From contig JBDWSF010000005.1 of NCBI GenBank assembly GCA_039985655.1, positions 62,001 to 126,000 on the forward strand: 64,000 nt of DNA, written 5' to 3'. The notes beneath the pieces are model-generated. The model made no database searches and was not told where the DNA came from. It saw only the letters and a program-made list of their open reading frames with translations. Within the stretch, counting starts at the first letter, position 1; every line of letters starts with the position of its first letter. Shown here piece after piece: positions 9,026 through 18,268 of the stretch. Source of the DNA: Postechiella sp039985655. Its GTDB lineage: Bacteria; Bacteroidota; Bacteroidia; Flavobacteriales; Flavobacteriaceae. A program made the position numbers and the translations under genes.

Positions 9026-10357
9026 TTGAAATTCTTTAAACCATTTTACATACAACCTCGATTTTTCTATGCAGGCATTGGCATTGTGGTTTTGTTTGCT
9101 TTAAGTTATTTCATTCCTATTTTATTTAATGTTGCTCAGCTCTCCATTTTAGTTCTTATTCTACTTTTAATTTTAGATATCCTTATCATTTTTATTGGAA
9201 AAAATAAAATTGAAGCAACAAGAATTTTACCTGATAAATTTTCGAATGGTGATAAAAACCTAATAGAGATAAACATTAAAAACGACTACCCTATTTTAAT
9301 AAGCCTTGAAATTATTGACGAAATCCCCGAACAATTTCAGGTACGTGATTTTAAAATTAAAGAAACCGTTGTGTCTCGAAAAACAAGAAACATACAATAT
9401 CATTTAAAACCTACTGAACGTGGTGAGTATATTTTTGGATCTTTGAATGTTTATGCATCATCTGTTTTAAATATTGTAGCAAAGCGTTATACTTTTGAAG
9501 ATGGCGCCATGGTGCCAACCTACCCCAGCTTTAAACAATTAAAAAAATTCGAACTTTTAAATATTAATAAGAACTCATTAGAATATGGATTAAAGAAAGT
9601 CCGCCGTTTGGGACATTCTATGGAATTTGAACAAATTAAAGATTATGTTTTAGGAGACGATTTACGAACCATAAATTGGAAAGCTACCGCAAAGCGGAAT
9701 CAATTAATGGTGAATCAATTTCAAGATGAAAAATCGCAACCGGTATATTCTATAATAGATAAAGGCAGAATTATGAAAATGCCTTTTAATGGTTTAAGTC
9801 TTTTAGATTATGCAATTAATGCGACGCTTGTTATTAGTAATGTCGTTTTAAAAAAGCATGATAAAGCAGGTATGCTTTCGTTTTCTAAACGGATAGAAAA
9901 TGTTGTGGTTGCTGAACGTAGAAGCTCGCAAATGCAAATGATTTTAGAATCGTTATACAACGTAAAAACAGATTTTTTTGAAAGTGATTTCAGTAGGCTT
10001 TATGGCAATATAAAACGACATATTACACATAGAAGTCTTATTTTGATGTACACCAATTTTGAAACTTTAGATGGTTTAAATAGGCAACTTCCGTATTTAA
10101 AAGCCATTGCAAAAAGTCATTTATTAGTCGTTATTTTCTTTAATAATACGGAATTGAACACCTTAATTAATGATAATGCAGAAACGGTACAGCAAGTTTA
10201 CGATAAGGTTATTGCCGAAAAATTTGCTTTCGAAAAACGCTTAATTGTTAACGAATTAAGAAAGTATGGCATCTATTCCATTTTAACAACTCCTGAAAAC
10301 TTGACTATTGATACGATTAACAAGTATCTTGAAATTAAGTCTAGAGGCTTATTATAA
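9026..10357 (+). CDS. DUF58 domain protein (MoxR partner)
   Basis: 443 residues starting at a TTG at 9026 (MKFFKPFYIQPRFF); no in-frame ATG is suitably placed. Two N-terminal transmembrane helices (about 14-57) are followed by a beta-sandwich region and the DUF58 core DDLRTINWKATAKRNQLMV (near 210), with a vWA-like fold after it. These proteins work with MoxR ATPases; no enzymatic activity is known. Last gene of the operon, ending at an intergenic hairpin shared with the convergent VOC gene. Confidence 0.9.
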   Translation: MKFFKPFYIQPRFFYAGIGIVVLFALSYFIPILFNVAQLSILVLILLLILDILIIFIGKNKIEATRILPDKFSNGDKNLIEINIKNDYPILISLEIIDEIPEQFQVRDFKIKETVVSRKTRNIQYHLKPTERGEYIFGSLNVYASSVLNIVAKRYTFEDGAMVPTYPSFKQLKKFELLNINKNSLEYGLKKVRRLGHSMEFEQIKDYVLGDDLRTINWKATAKRNQLMVNQFQDEKSQPVYSIIDKGRIMKMPFNGLSLLDYAINATLVISNVVLKKHDKAGMLSFSKRIENVVVAERRSSQMQMILESLYNVKTDFFESDFSRLYGNIKRHITHRSLILMYTNFETLDGLNRQLPYLKAIAKSHLLVVIFFNNTELNTLINDNAETVQQVYDKVIAEKFAFEKRLIVNELRKYGIYSILTTPENLTIDTINKYLEIKSRGLL

Positions 10358-10382
10358 CCATTAGATTATTTAATCATAATTA

Positions 10383-10419
10383 CATAATCCTACCTAAAAG
10401 GTTTCTAGGTAAGATTATG
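10383..10419. terminator. Intergenic hairpin between convergent genes
   Basis: Stem CATAATC-TACCTA / TAGGTA-GATTATG with an 8-nt loop. T tracts are weak on both sides, so it may be a factor-independent bidirectional terminator or only an RNA-stabilising hairpin. Confidence 0.5.
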
Positions 10420-10421
10420 CA

Positions 10422-10820
10422 TCAAAATTGCTCTTGAAAAAAGAAAATCACAATCCCATTTGGGTCAAAAATTGAAAAGCTTCTATGCCCCCATGTTTGA
10501 TCTACTAATTCTTGCTTAAATGGTAGTTTCAGTAGTCCATACTTTTCAAATAACGCATCAATGTTCCAAACTTGAATACACATAAATACACCTTGTGGTA
10601 TTCTATAGTCTAAACCTGAATTTTCATCCTCTTCATTGCTTGGGCGATGGAGTATTTCTATTAATCCATCACCAGCCGCGAAAAGCGCTCCTTTATCATT
10701 TTCATTTCTGTCCCAAGAATGACCTAAATTAAATTCTAACTTATTCTTGTAGAACTTATATGTTTCTTCATATTTGTTAGTGAAGTAAGTAAATCTAAAT
10801 TTTCCTTTATTTTTTGTCAT
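10422..10820 (-). CDS. VOC (glyoxalase/dioxygenase fold) protein
   Basis: 132 residues forming the paired beta-alpha-beta-beta-beta units of the vicinal oxygen chelate fold: FTYFTNKYEETYKFYKNKLE at the start, GLIEILHRP in the middle, and RSFSIFDPNGIVIFFFQE at the end, the last being the usual metal-ligand Glu strand. No specific substrate can be named; such single-domain VOC proteins include resistance and lyase-type enzymes. It lies 22 nt after dps on the same strand and may be co-transcribed with it. Confidence 0.75.
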   Translation of the reverse strand: MTKNKGKFRFTYFTNKYEETYKFYKNKLEFNLGHSWDRNENDKGALFAAGDGLIEILHRPSNEEDENSGLDYRIPQGVFMCIQVWNIDALFEKYGLLKLPFKQELVDQTWGHRSFSIFDPNGIVIFFFQEQF

Positions 10821-10842
10821 AATATTTTCTCAAAAAGAAAAA

Positions 10843-11322
10843 CTAAATACCCTCATCTAACCAAGCTTTCATCATCCAAACTGTTTTTTCTTGTTCAGTA
10901 ATAAAATCACTCATCATAGAATTTGTCCCTTCATCGTTAGCCTCGCTAGCTTTTTCTATAAGTGCTCTTTCTATTTTTAAAAGTTGTGTTAAAGAATCGA
11001 CTATCAAGCGAACCGCTTTATCATCTTGCGAAATATTTTTTCCAACCGGTACTTGTGCTTTTTCAGAATAATCTTTGAATGTATGTAAAGGTGTTTCTCC
11101 TAAAGTTAAAATACGCTCAGCTATTTCATCTACTTTCATATTAGCATCAGTATATAATTCTTCAAACTTTACATGTAAATCGAAAAAACGTTTTCCTTTA
11201 ATATTCCAGTGGATTCCTCTTAAATTCTGGTAATATATTTGAAAATTGGCTAATAAGTCATTTAAATCTCCTGCTAATTCTTTTGTTTTTTTGGTATCTA
11301 ATCCTAAACTATTTAATATCAT
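10843..11322 (-). CDS. dps: Dps family DNA-binding ferritin-like protein
   Basis: 159 residues. The ferroxidase ligands of Dps are recognisable in RGIHWNIKGKRFFDLHVKFE (two His, Asp and Glu in normal spacing), followed by YTDANMKVDEIAERIL. Dps dodecamers oxidise and store iron using H2O2 and shield DNA under oxidative stress. It is divergent from oxyR across a 106-bp intergenic region with a LysR-type box, consistent with OxyR control. No lysine-rich N-terminal tail is present, so DNA binding is uncertain. Confidence 0.92.
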   Translation of the reverse strand: MILNSLGLDTKKTKELAGDLNDLLANFQIYYQNLRGIHWNIKGKRFFDLHVKFEELYTDANMKVDEIAERILTLGETPLHTFKDYSEKAQVPVGKNISQDDKAVRLIVDSLTQLLKIERALIEKASEANDEGTNSMMSDFITEQEKTVWMMKAWLDEGI

Positions 11323-11376
11323 CTTTTATCTTGTTTTTTTGTTACCACAAATTTATTTTATAATTAACACCTATTT

Positions 11377-11395
11377 CTATAAGTTTTATTGATAG
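11377..11395. promoter_or_regulatory. Putative OxyR (LysR-type) operator
   Basis: CTAT-N11-ATAG with a partial inner dyad lies midway between the divergent dps and oxyR starts. ATAG/CTAT elements and the T-N11-A core match LysR and OxyR site grammar. A weaker ATAG...ATAG series continues to 11428. Confidence 0.45.
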
Positions 11396-11428
11396 TTTTT
11401 ATATTTTTATAGTCTAAATTGATAATAG

Positions 11429-12367
11429 ATGACGATTACACAATTACAATACGTTTTGGCTGTTGCCGAAAATCAAAACTTTACTAAAGCTGCAGAAAAA
11501 TGTTTTGTGACACAGCCAACGTTAAGTATGCAAATACAAAAATTGGAAGACCAATTGGATGTTTTAATTTTTGATAGAAGTAAAAAACCTATTGAATTGA
11601 CTGACATCGGCAGAAAAATAGTAATGCAAGCAAAGAATATAGTAAACGAATCTAATAGAATTCAAGATATTGTAGATCAACAAAAAGGATTTATTGGTGG
11701 TGAGTTTAAATTGGGTATAATTCCAACGGTAATGCCAACCTTATTACCTATGTTTTTAAAAGCATTCATAAAAAAATATCCAAAAATAAAACTTAAAATT
11801 GAAGAATTAACTACTGAAGAAATTATTAATAGACTAAACGAAGGTCACTTAGATGCTGCCATTGCTGCCACGCCTTTAGAAAATGAAAATATTAAAGAAC
11901 GTGTTTTATATTTTGAACCTTTCGTTTCCTATATTCCTGAAGGCCATCGATTAAGTAGTAAACAAAATATAGAAACTAGCGATCTTGAAATTGACGATAT
12001 GCTTTTATTGGAAGACGGCCATTGTTTTAGAGATGGAATTATTAATTTATGTAAAGCGTTTAAGTCGCATACAGATGATACTTTTCAGTTAGAGAGTGGT
12101 AGTATAGAAACTCTAATAAAACTATCGGACGAAGGTATGGGTATGACGCTGCTACCTTATTTACATACTTTAGATTTGAATGATAAAGCTAAAAAGAACT
12201 TACACCATTTTAACGAACCAAGTCCCGCTAGAGAAGTAAGCATTATTTACCATAAAAGCGAGCTTAAAATGCAGATTATAGAGGCTATGCAATCTATTAT
12301 ATCTGGAATTATAAGAGGTGCTATTGCGTTTCAAAATGTAAAAATTATAAGTCCGCTGCCGAAATAG
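11429..12367 (+). CDS. oxyR: Hydrogen-peroxide-sensing LysR regulator OxyR
   Basis: 312 residues. An N-terminal winged HTH (TQLQYVLAVAENQNFTKAAE) precedes a periplasmic-binding-like sensor domain. The redox pair is present in EDGHCFRDGIINLC, with cysteines at residues 199 and 208, the same numbers as in Escherichia coli OxyR. Disulfide formation on H2O2 exposure should activate target genes; the divergent dps is the obvious first target. Ends in a strong terminator hairpin shared with the convergent barrel gene. Confidence 0.95.
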   Translation: MTITQLQYVLAVAENQNFTKAAEKCFVTQPTLSMQIQKLEDQLDVLIFDRSKKPIELTDIGRKIVMQAKNIVNESNRIQDIVDQQKGFIGGEFKLGIIPTVMPTLLPMFLKAFIKKYPKIKLKIEELTTEEIINRLNEGHLDAAIAATPLENENIKERVLYFEPFVSYIPEGHRLSSKQNIETSDLEIDDMLLLEDGHCFRDGIINLCKAFKSHTDDTFQLESGSIETLIKLSDEGMGMTLLPYLHTLDLNDKAKKNLHHFNEPSPAREVSIIYHKSELKMQIIEAMQSIISGIIRGAIAFQNVKIISPLPK

Positions 12368-12373
12368 AAAAAA

Positions 12374-12404
12374 TTGCACTTTAAAAATGTTTTTTAAAGT
12401 GCAA
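12374..12404. terminator. Bidirectional terminator
   Basis: Stem TTGCACTTTAAAAA / TTTTTTAAAGTGCAA with a 2-nt loop serves oxyR from the left and the minus-strand barrel gene (stop at 12394) from the right. Confidence 0.75.
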
Positions 12405-13395
12405 AATTAACATATAAAAAAAATCTCTTTTTCGATTTCACATTCTTACCAAATAAATCTTGATATATTGGCAAGGTATAATTTAATCCAAAAATGAATT
12501 TCTTTATAGCAAGTTCAGAACCTATGGTACCATTTAAAATACTTCCATCAGTGTCATTTAAAGTTTCGTTATATTGTTTTATTTTATTATAAACATCTCC
12601 AGAAACACCAATAAAAGGCATTATATTATATTTTTCTTTAGCAAATGCAGTAAAAAAATTAGCTGAATAACTAAACTGATTTCCAAACTGGTATTCATTT
12701 TTATTTTCACTTTTTAAATAATAGCTCATCAACGTATTAACTCCAAACTGATTTGCTCCATAATTATAACCTATTGAAAAAATACCATCTACACTTCCTG
12801 TTCCTACTTGAAAACCAGGATTTACATTATCGGCAAGAGCTTCTTCAAACTTTCCTGTTGGTACCTTTACTCCTATTCCAAACTGTAAAACATGCCCAGA
12901 AGCTTCTCTTTTTAAATTGTAGGTTAAAGAATCTTTTTGTTTTTTATAAAATTGTAGCTTATACCAACCTATAAGACTACTGTCTCCTAAGCCATTTAAG
13001 TTTTCGATACTATTAACCCCTTTCCTACTTAAATCTTGATATGGTAAATTTGCACTTAAATACATTTTATCATTAATAGGTATTTGCGCCCATAATTGTA
13101 TCGTATTAAAAGTCTCTTTACTTACTGGCGAATTTTGAAAAATACCATCTCTAGATTCAAAGTTTTGATAGATATACCGTAGTCCAACAAAATTAGCATT
13201 ACTCAATGTACCAAATCCAAAGCTTCCAGAACTTGTAGAGCATCCACATAAATCGCACATAACACTAAGCGGTTCAAAAATGTGATCATGTGTACAAAAT
13301 GGCGGATCGACTTCATGTGCATTTACAACCGTTGCAGGCCATAAAAAAACAAGAAACAAAAATCTGATTCTATTAATATTCTGAAAATCTTTCAT
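12394..13395 (-). CDS. Outer-membrane beta-barrel of the MbnP/peroxidase cluster
   Basis: 333 residues. A signal peptide ends at VVNA, followed by a His- and Cys-rich segment (HEVDPPFCTHDH then CDLCGCSTSSGSFGFG), then alternating amphipathic strands typical of a porin or transporter, ending in RFFLYVNFAL with an aromatic-hydrophobic barrel terminus. The start overlaps the end of the di-heme peroxidase gene by 23 nt, suggesting translational coupling. This three-gene set recurs in Bacteroidetes and is thought to be metal-related, probably copper. Substrate unknown. Confidence 0.7.
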   Translation of the reverse strand: MKDFQNINRIRFLFLVFLWPATVVNAHEVDPPFCTHDHIFEPLSVMCDLCGCSTSSGSFGFGTLSNANFVGLRYIYQNFESRDGIFQNSPVSKETFNTIQLWAQIPINDKMYLSANLPYQDLSRKGVNSIENLNGLGDSSLIGWYKLQFYKKQKDSLTYNLKREASGHVLQFGIGVKVPTGKFEEALADNVNPGFQVGTGSVDGIFSIGYNYGANQFGVNTLMSYYLKSENKNEYQFGNQFSYSANFFTAFAKEKYNIMPFIGVSGDVYNKIKQYNETLNDTDGSILNGTIGSELAIKKFIFGLNYTLPIYQDLFGKNVKSKKRFFLYVNFAL

Positions 13396-14419
13396 CGGTT
13401 ATGAATTCGTTATCTGTTAATATATAAAGAAACGTAATGATGCTTTCTTTCTCGTAATCTGAAAGCGTAATGCCAAAAGAACCATCGTTTCTTGCGAAAA
13501 GTTCGTCTACATTTCCATTATCGGTCATACCTGAATCATAAAAATCTAAAACAGCCTCTAATGAAGCAAAACGCCCGTCGTGCATATAAGGCTTAGATAA
13601 TTCTACGTTACGTAAACTAGGGACCTTAAACGTATACAAATCATCAGGGTTTTCAAAAATATTGTAACGTCCTTTATCGTTTAACTTTGGATTTAATGAC
13701 AATCCATTGTTTCTATAACTTTGGTCTGTAAATAAATCGGTTGCATGGCAGGTAGCACATTTATTTTTAAAAGTCGCTAGACCATCTAATTCTATATCCG
13801 TTAAGCTTATATCGTCTTCATTTCTAACATATTTATCGTATTTAGAGTTTGACGAGACCATCATTAACATAAACTGCGATAACGCTTTTAACATGTTTTC
13901 ACTGTTAATTTCTCCATCCTCAAAAGCTTTTGGAAATTGTTTTTGATAATACGAATCGACACTTAATTTTGTTAACACATTACTTAATGTTTCGTCCATT
14001 TCCACTTCACTCGTTAATGGAATAATAGGTTGGAAATCAAGATGCGTTGCTGCTCCGTCCCACATAAACTCTGACTGGTAGGCTAAATTTTGAATGGGTT
14101 GCGCATTTCGTGTTCCAATACCTCCATTAACACCATGGCTAACAGTATGTTCATGATGTGTAAAAGCAAAAGCCTGTTCATGACAAAAGGCACAAGGAAT
14201 AGCACCATTGGACGATAGTTTTCCATCGTAAAACAGACTTTTCCCTAATTCGAAACCAGCTTCGGTAACGGGGTTATTATCTAAATTATAAACCATGTCT
14301 GGAAAATTAGACGGCTGTACAACGTCTAAAGGTAAAGCTACATAAACTTCTGTATTGGAAGATTTTGAACACGACCAAATACAAATTCCTCCTAATATTA
14401 TAAGGATTATTTTTTTCAT
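13373..14419 (-). CDS. Di-heme cytochrome-c peroxidase family lipoprotein (MbnH-like)
   Basis: About 348 residues from the ATG at 14419, which gives the lipoprotein signal IILIILGGICIWSC; a longer frame from 14524 would overlap the upstream gene and hide this signal. Two heme c motifs are seen, IPCAFCHEQAF and CATCHATDLF, plus the family features FELGKSLFYDGKLS and PYMHDGRFASLEAVLDFY. The neighbouring MbnP gene suggests the MauG/MbnH-like branch, which oxidises a Trp of MbnP rather than detoxifying peroxide; that role is inferred from context. Confidence 0.85.
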   Translation of the reverse strand: MKKIILIILGGICIWSCSKSSNTEVYVALPLDVVQPSNFPDMVYNLDNNPVTEAGFELGKSLFYDGKLSSNGAIPCAFCHEQAFAFTHHEHTVSHGVNGGIGTRNAQPIQNLAYQSEFMWDGAATHLDFQPIIPLTSEVEMDETLSNVLTKLSVDSYYQKQFPKAFEDGEINSENMLKALSQFMLMMVSSNSKYDKYVRNEDDISLTDIELDGLATFKNKCATCHATDLFTDQSYRNNGLSLNPKLNDKGRYNIFENPDDLYTFKVPSLRNVELSKPYMHDGRFASLEAVLDFYDSGMTDNGNVDELFARNDGSFGITLSDYEKESIITFLYILTDNEFITDERFSEY

Positions 14420-14440
14420 TGTATAAGTATTAAATAAAGC

Positions 14441-14468
14441 CTCCTCAGTATCAAAAAACACTGAGGAG
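14441..14468 (-). terminator. Intercistronic hairpin
   Basis: Stem CTCCTCAGT / ACTGAGGAG with a 10-nt loop between mbnP and the peroxidase gene. It has no long T run on the minus strand and may attenuate rather than end transcription. Confidence 0.5.
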
Positions 14469-14486
14469 ATTCTATTTTTTTTAAAA

Positions 14487-15284
14487 CTAGTCGTTATGTA
14501 CGTGGTGTACTGAAAATGCACCAATCATGTTAGCACCAATTATAGCTGTTGTAGTTACGTCAGTATGTACTTGCGCATAACCATCATCGAAACTTACCGT
14601 TGTTACTCCGTCGAATACTTGAGAAATATCAGTTTTAATATGAATTTCTGGTGTTGTATCTTCTCTTACTAAAACTTCATTTGGTAAACTTAACGTTGTT
14701 TCTTTGTAATTATCTACAGATGTACCGACGCTTCCCATGTGAATATTTAATGCCGCATCAGTTTCGGTTGTTGTAGAATATGTGCCATCAAACCTCATAA
14801 ATCTATAACCTGTTGCCCAAGACCACATCATACCCTCATCTTGTGCTATGGTCAGGAAATCACCTTGACCATCGGCCCCTAAAGCATAACGTTCTTGGTC
14901 GATACCAACTCCAAAAGTAACACTGGTATAATTTGCTGCATCAACATCTTCTAGAGTGATGTAAATTTCACCTGCATTGTTACCATTAGCTTCGCTTACT
15001 ATAAAAATATTGTCTTCGGCTGGATAGGTGTACGTGTTTCCCATATCGTCTTTTAAACTAACATTACTTATAAGATATTTTAAAGTTGTTAGCTTGTAAG
15101 ATTCTCCATTTGTTCTGGTGTAAATTGTTTCGAAAATAAAGTCTTGATCTCCTACGCCATTATCGAATTTAAGGATTAAATCTCCTTTTTGTCCTGATAA
15201 ATCTTCAGTATTATCATCGTCTGATGTGCATGAGAATATGTTTGCGCATAATAATAACGCAAATGTAAATTTGAAAAATTTCAT
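14487..15284 (-). CDS. MbnP family lipoprotein
   Basis: 265 residues. The lipoprotein signal FTFALLLCANIFSC is followed by an acidic linker. The MbnP domain shows LILKFDNGVGDQDF at its start and the conserved centre FGVGIDQERYALGADGQGDF with MMWSWATGYRFMRFDG, and ends in HHVHND, a His-rich tail. MbnP proteins bind copper with the help of a kynurenine made by their MbnH partner; the peroxidase gene next to it fits that pairing. Start chosen for the intact signal. Confidence 0.88.
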   Translation of the reverse strand: MKFFKFTFALLLCANIFSCTSDDDNTEDLSGQKGDLILKFDNGVGDQDFIFETIYTRTNGESYKLTTLKYLISNVSLKDDMGNTYTYPAEDNIFIVSEANGNNAGEIYITLEDVDAANYTSVTFGVGIDQERYALGADGQGDFLTIAQDEGMMWSWATGYRFMRFDGTYSTTTETDAALNIHMGSVGTSVDNYKETTLSLPNEVLVREDTTPEIHIKTDISQVFDGVTTVSFDDGYAQVHTDVTTTAIIGANMIGAFSVHHVHND

Positions 15285-15410
15285 TTGTATTTTTTTTACT
15301 TTTCCAAATACAACATACTATATACAAATAGTTACTGTTGTCTTTGAATAATTTTATATTGATATTTTTGTATGTAAAAGGCAAAAGACTGCCTTTTTTA
15401 AGCAATCAGT

Positions 15411-15788
15411 TTACACCATGGGAGGTCTGAAGTGCTTATATTCAAAAATATAAGCATAACTTCGATTACAAATATTATTTACTTCTTTATTTAACTGAAA
15501 AATACTTTGATTAAAAACAAAAACGGAATTTTTTTGATAGAACACAACAAAAAAATATTCGGAAAGTATTTTAATTGTTTTATTATCGGATTGATTACCT
15601 GAATCGGTTTGAAGTTGTTTTGCTAAGTGACATTTACCATTACAAGAAAGTTCTATTTTTTCTTTGTTTTCACAAAATGCTTCGGTTATATAATCAATGT
15701 TTATTTGGTAATATGCCAAATAACACACATTATATATAGGCTTTACCAAGAAAGCAAATAGTAATATAATTATAAAAATCTTTTTCAA
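15411..15788 (-). CDS. Small membrane-anchored Cys/His protein near mbnP
   Basis: 125 residues of no named family. It has one N-terminal hydrophobic segment (IFIIILLFAFLVKPIYNV) and a possible metal site CNGKCHLAKQL near residue 49, and ends with EYKHFRPPMV. Similar small proteins with CNGKCHL and a C-terminal H-x-PP motif commonly precede MbnP clusters in Flavobacteria (from memory, not checked). It is the first gene of the putative copper cluster, 127 nt upstream of mbnP on the same strand. Metal binding is inference. Confidence 0.6.
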   Translation of the reverse strand: MKKIFIIILLFAFLVKPIYNVCYLAYYQINIDYITEAFCENKEKIELSCNGKCHLAKQLQTDSGNQSDNKTIKILSEYFFVVFYQKNSVFVFNQSIFQLNKEVNNICNRSYAYIFEYKHFRPPMV

Positions 15789-16245
15789 AGCAAAAATAAT
15801 CTTACATGCGAAGGTAAATAAGTTTAGTCTTTTTTCTCAAAAAAAAGGCTCTAATTTTTAAAATAAAAAAATCTGTATTCGGACTCCTTTTTGACTCATT
15901 ATCTAATATCATTATAATGATAAACTCTTAAACCTTGCAGTTTCTTGATAATTACAATTTCAACGGAAATCTCGAGACAAAACTAAAGAGAATTATTTTC
16001 GATTTAACTTAACGTAGAAGGATTGAAGCCGTTCGAATAACTGCTGATATTCTTAACCTTTAGTTTTGATTTGATGATGAAAATGACATTAAAAAAGAAC
16101 CTAAACTTTATTATAGATTCTTGCCTATACAAGAATGACAAAAACAAAACATATAGCCTTTAAACTACATTTAAGACAGACTCCAAGCTTGTCCCTTGGG
16201 AGTTATCAAGCTTTTAAAAATTGAAATGCGTTAAATTAGTATCAT
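15789..16245. other. Non-coding gap with dispersed repeat
   Basis: No gene is seen. Positions 16104-16158 repeat the element at 3539-3591 (ATTCTTGCCTATACAAGAAT then GACAAAAACAAAACATATAG), indicating a dispersed degenerate repeat family. 15920-16080 is featureless AT-rich DNA. Confidence 0.5.
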
Positions 16246-16273
16246 AAAAAAGCAACCTGAATGGTTGCTTTTT
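16246..16273 (-). terminator. Rho-independent terminator
   Basis: AAAAAGCAACC / GGTTGCTTTTT with a 5-nt loop directly after the stop of the small minus-strand gene. It is symmetrical and could act both ways. Confidence 0.8.
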
Positions 16274-16274
16274 A

Positions 16275-16472
16275 TTATTTCTTTAAATAAATTAAACATT
16301 GATTTAATTCTGGTTTCTGCTGTACTAGAGAATGAATAAAAATTTTAAGCTCTTCAATCTCATAAGGCAATAAACGCTCTATTGCTTTTTGTACTTCTTT
16401 GCAGAACAGTGTGGTATCAAAACTAACTTTTTTAAGCACAGTTTTGGTATACTCTAGCATTACTCTTGCCAT
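16275..16472 (-). CDS. Conserved small flavobacterial protein
   Basis: 65 residues (MARVMLEYTKTVLKKVSFD...). It is helical and charged, with LLPYEIEELKIFIHSLVQQKP and no signal or membrane segment. I recall closely similar proteins of this length and the same opening (MARxMxEYTKTVLxKVSFD) across Flavobacteriaceae, which makes it a real gene. A strong terminator follows. Function unknown. Confidence 0.65.
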   Translation of the reverse strand: MARVMLEYTKTVLKKVSFDTTLFCKEVQKAIERLLPYEIEELKIFIHSLVQQKPELNQCLIYLKK

Positions 16473-16876
16473 AGTTTCTAATTAAGGTTTTAGGTTTGTA
16501 AATTAATAGTAGAATTTGGTATAAGCTCTTCTTTTTATTATTAACATTTAAATTTACTAAAAAAACACATACCTTATTTATTTTATATGTTAATATTTAT
16601 TTAAATCTACTTATCAGACTTCTATTCTAATTAACCGATTTTCAATATTTTATCTGCAAAAATTAAAACAAGACATCTATTTGTAATAATTTATGCTTCA
16701 TTTAACAATACTAACTATCCTTATTTTTAATCAACTACACAAACCTAACATTCACCCTATACATTCCCATAGCTTAAACTAAAAAAAGTTATTTTAAAAG
16801 GCTTATAAAATATTTTTGCTTGTATGCGAACTAGTGACGAACCTAAAAATAACATATCACATAAATATACGAACAC
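16473..16876. other. Intergenic region, no gene seen
   Basis: AT-rich region between a leftward small gene and the rightward T9SS remnant. It should carry both promoters, but no convincing box could be fixed. Confidence 0.4.
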
Positions 16877-17399
16877 ATGTGTTTTTATAAAACTTCAAAT
16901 AATATGGTCTCTCACAAACTATCATTAATTGTAATTTTTATTACGTTATTTTTTAATGCTAATTCTCAAACCGGCCCCGGAGGGGTTGGATCGAATGATG
17001 GAACTTCAGATTTAATAATGTGGTATCGTCCCGATAACTTAATTACTACAACTGGAACTTTAATAGATAATTGGCCGAATTCGGCTGGTGTATCAGATTT
17101 CGATCTTAGCGCGACAACTAATTCTAGACCTGTCTTAACTCAAAAGTAATGTATTGAGCACAAATGAAATTAACAACAATACGATTTATACATCATACAA
17201 CCACAATACTAAAGTTTTAGAATTACACAATATTGAAGACATTATAATAGATCAACTAAAAATATTTAACGCTTTAGGACAGGAAGTGATAACCTTTAAT
17301 ATTGATTTTTAAGTGATGGCATCTATATGCTTAAAACCACGCTAAAGAGTAATCTTAATAATAAAGCTATAAAGTTTATTAAGTATTAAATTTTACAGC
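16877..17399 (+). pseudogene. Internally deleted, frameshifted T9SS protein
   Basis: A start (16877, or the better ATG at 16904, MVSHKLSL) gives a signal peptide and the N-terminal part of a LamG/concanavalin-type surface protein (GGVGSNDGTSDLIMWYRPDN), then a stop at 17149. Beyond it, in another frame, is a T9SS sorting domain (LKIFNALGQEVITFNIDF), again broken by a frameshift before DGIYMLKT and ending at 17399. Most of the middle of a long gene is missing. The deletion joins the head and tail of a secreted protein gene. Confidence 0.6.
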
Positions 17400-17410
17400 T
17401 TTAGTAACAC

Positions 17411-17443
17411 AAAAAGAGGATACTTTAATAGTAACCTCTTTTT
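17411..17443 (+). terminator. Hairpin terminator
   Basis: AAAAAGAGGATACT / AGTAACCTCTTTTT stem (one mismatch) between the T9SS remnant and the convergent AIM24 gene. Confidence 0.6.
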
Positions 17444-17470
17444 CTTTATTTAAAGACTGAACTCTGTATA

Positions 17471-18268
17471 TTAATAATTATCTCCGTCTAATATATTTCC
17501 TAAGCCTCCCAAAACACTACCTTCCCCTTTACCTTTGCCTCCTGCTCTTGGTGCCGATGCTAAAATACGCCCCGCCAATCTACTAAATGGTAGCGATTGT
17601 ATAAAAACGGTACCAGGTCCTTCTAGTTTTGCAAAAAACAAACCTTCACCACCAAAAACGGTGTTTTTAATCCCACCAATAAATTCGATATCGTAATGTA
17701 TTGTTTTATCAAAACCTACAATACATCCTGTATCTACTCTTAAAATTTCGCCAGCTTGTAATTCTTTTTTTGCCATCGTACCACCTGCATGAACAAAAGC
17801 CATACCATCTCCTTCTAGTTTTTGCATGATAAATCCTTCGCCTCCAAATAGACCGCGGCCTATTTTTTTTGAAAATTCAATACCAACACTCACACCTTTT
17901 GCGGCACATAGAAAAGCATCTTTTTGACATATAAACTTACCACCTAACTCTGATAAATCTATAGGTATAATCTTCCCTGGATATGGTGATGCAAATGACA
18001 CGTTGCGTTTACCAACCAAATCGTTATAAAAAGCCGTCATAAATAAACTTTCTCCAGTAAGGATGCGTTTTCCTGCACCTAAAATTTTACCTAGAAAGCC
18101 TGTATCTTTTTGAGAACCATCTCCAAATATAGTTTCCATTTTTATCCCATCATCCATCATCATAAAACTTCCTGCTTCGGCAATTACGCCTTCTTGTGGG
18201 TCGAGCTCTATTTCTACATATTGCATTTCTTCGCCGTAAATTCTATAGTCTATTTCGTGTGCTGTCAT
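17471..18268 (-). CDS. AIM24/TIGR00266 family protein
   Basis: About 265 residues from the ATG at 18268 (MTAHEIDYRIYGEEMQYVEI); an extended frame from 18346 adds 26 unconserved residues. It is built of glycine-rich beta repeats with EGVIAEAGSFMMMDDGI, GESLFMTAFYND, GEGFIMQKLEGDG and GEGLFFAKLEGPG, a trimeric beta-barrel fold. It ends in a Gly/Lys-rich tail. Homologues are found in bacteria and mitochondria; the biochemical role is unknown. Confidence 0.85.
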   Translation of the reverse strand: MTAHEIDYRIYGEEMQYVEIELDPQEGVIAEAGSFMMMDDGIKMETIFGDGSQKDTGFLGKILGAGKRILTGESLFMTAFYNDLVGKRNVSFASPYPGKIIPIDLSELGGKFICQKDAFLCAAKGVSVGIEFSKKIGRGLFGGEGFIMQKLEGDGMAFVHAGGTMAKKELQAGEILRVDTGCIVGFDKTIHYDIEFIGGIKNTVFGGEGLFFAKLEGPGTVFIQSLPFSRLAGRILASAPRAGGKGKGEGSVLGGLGNILDGDNY

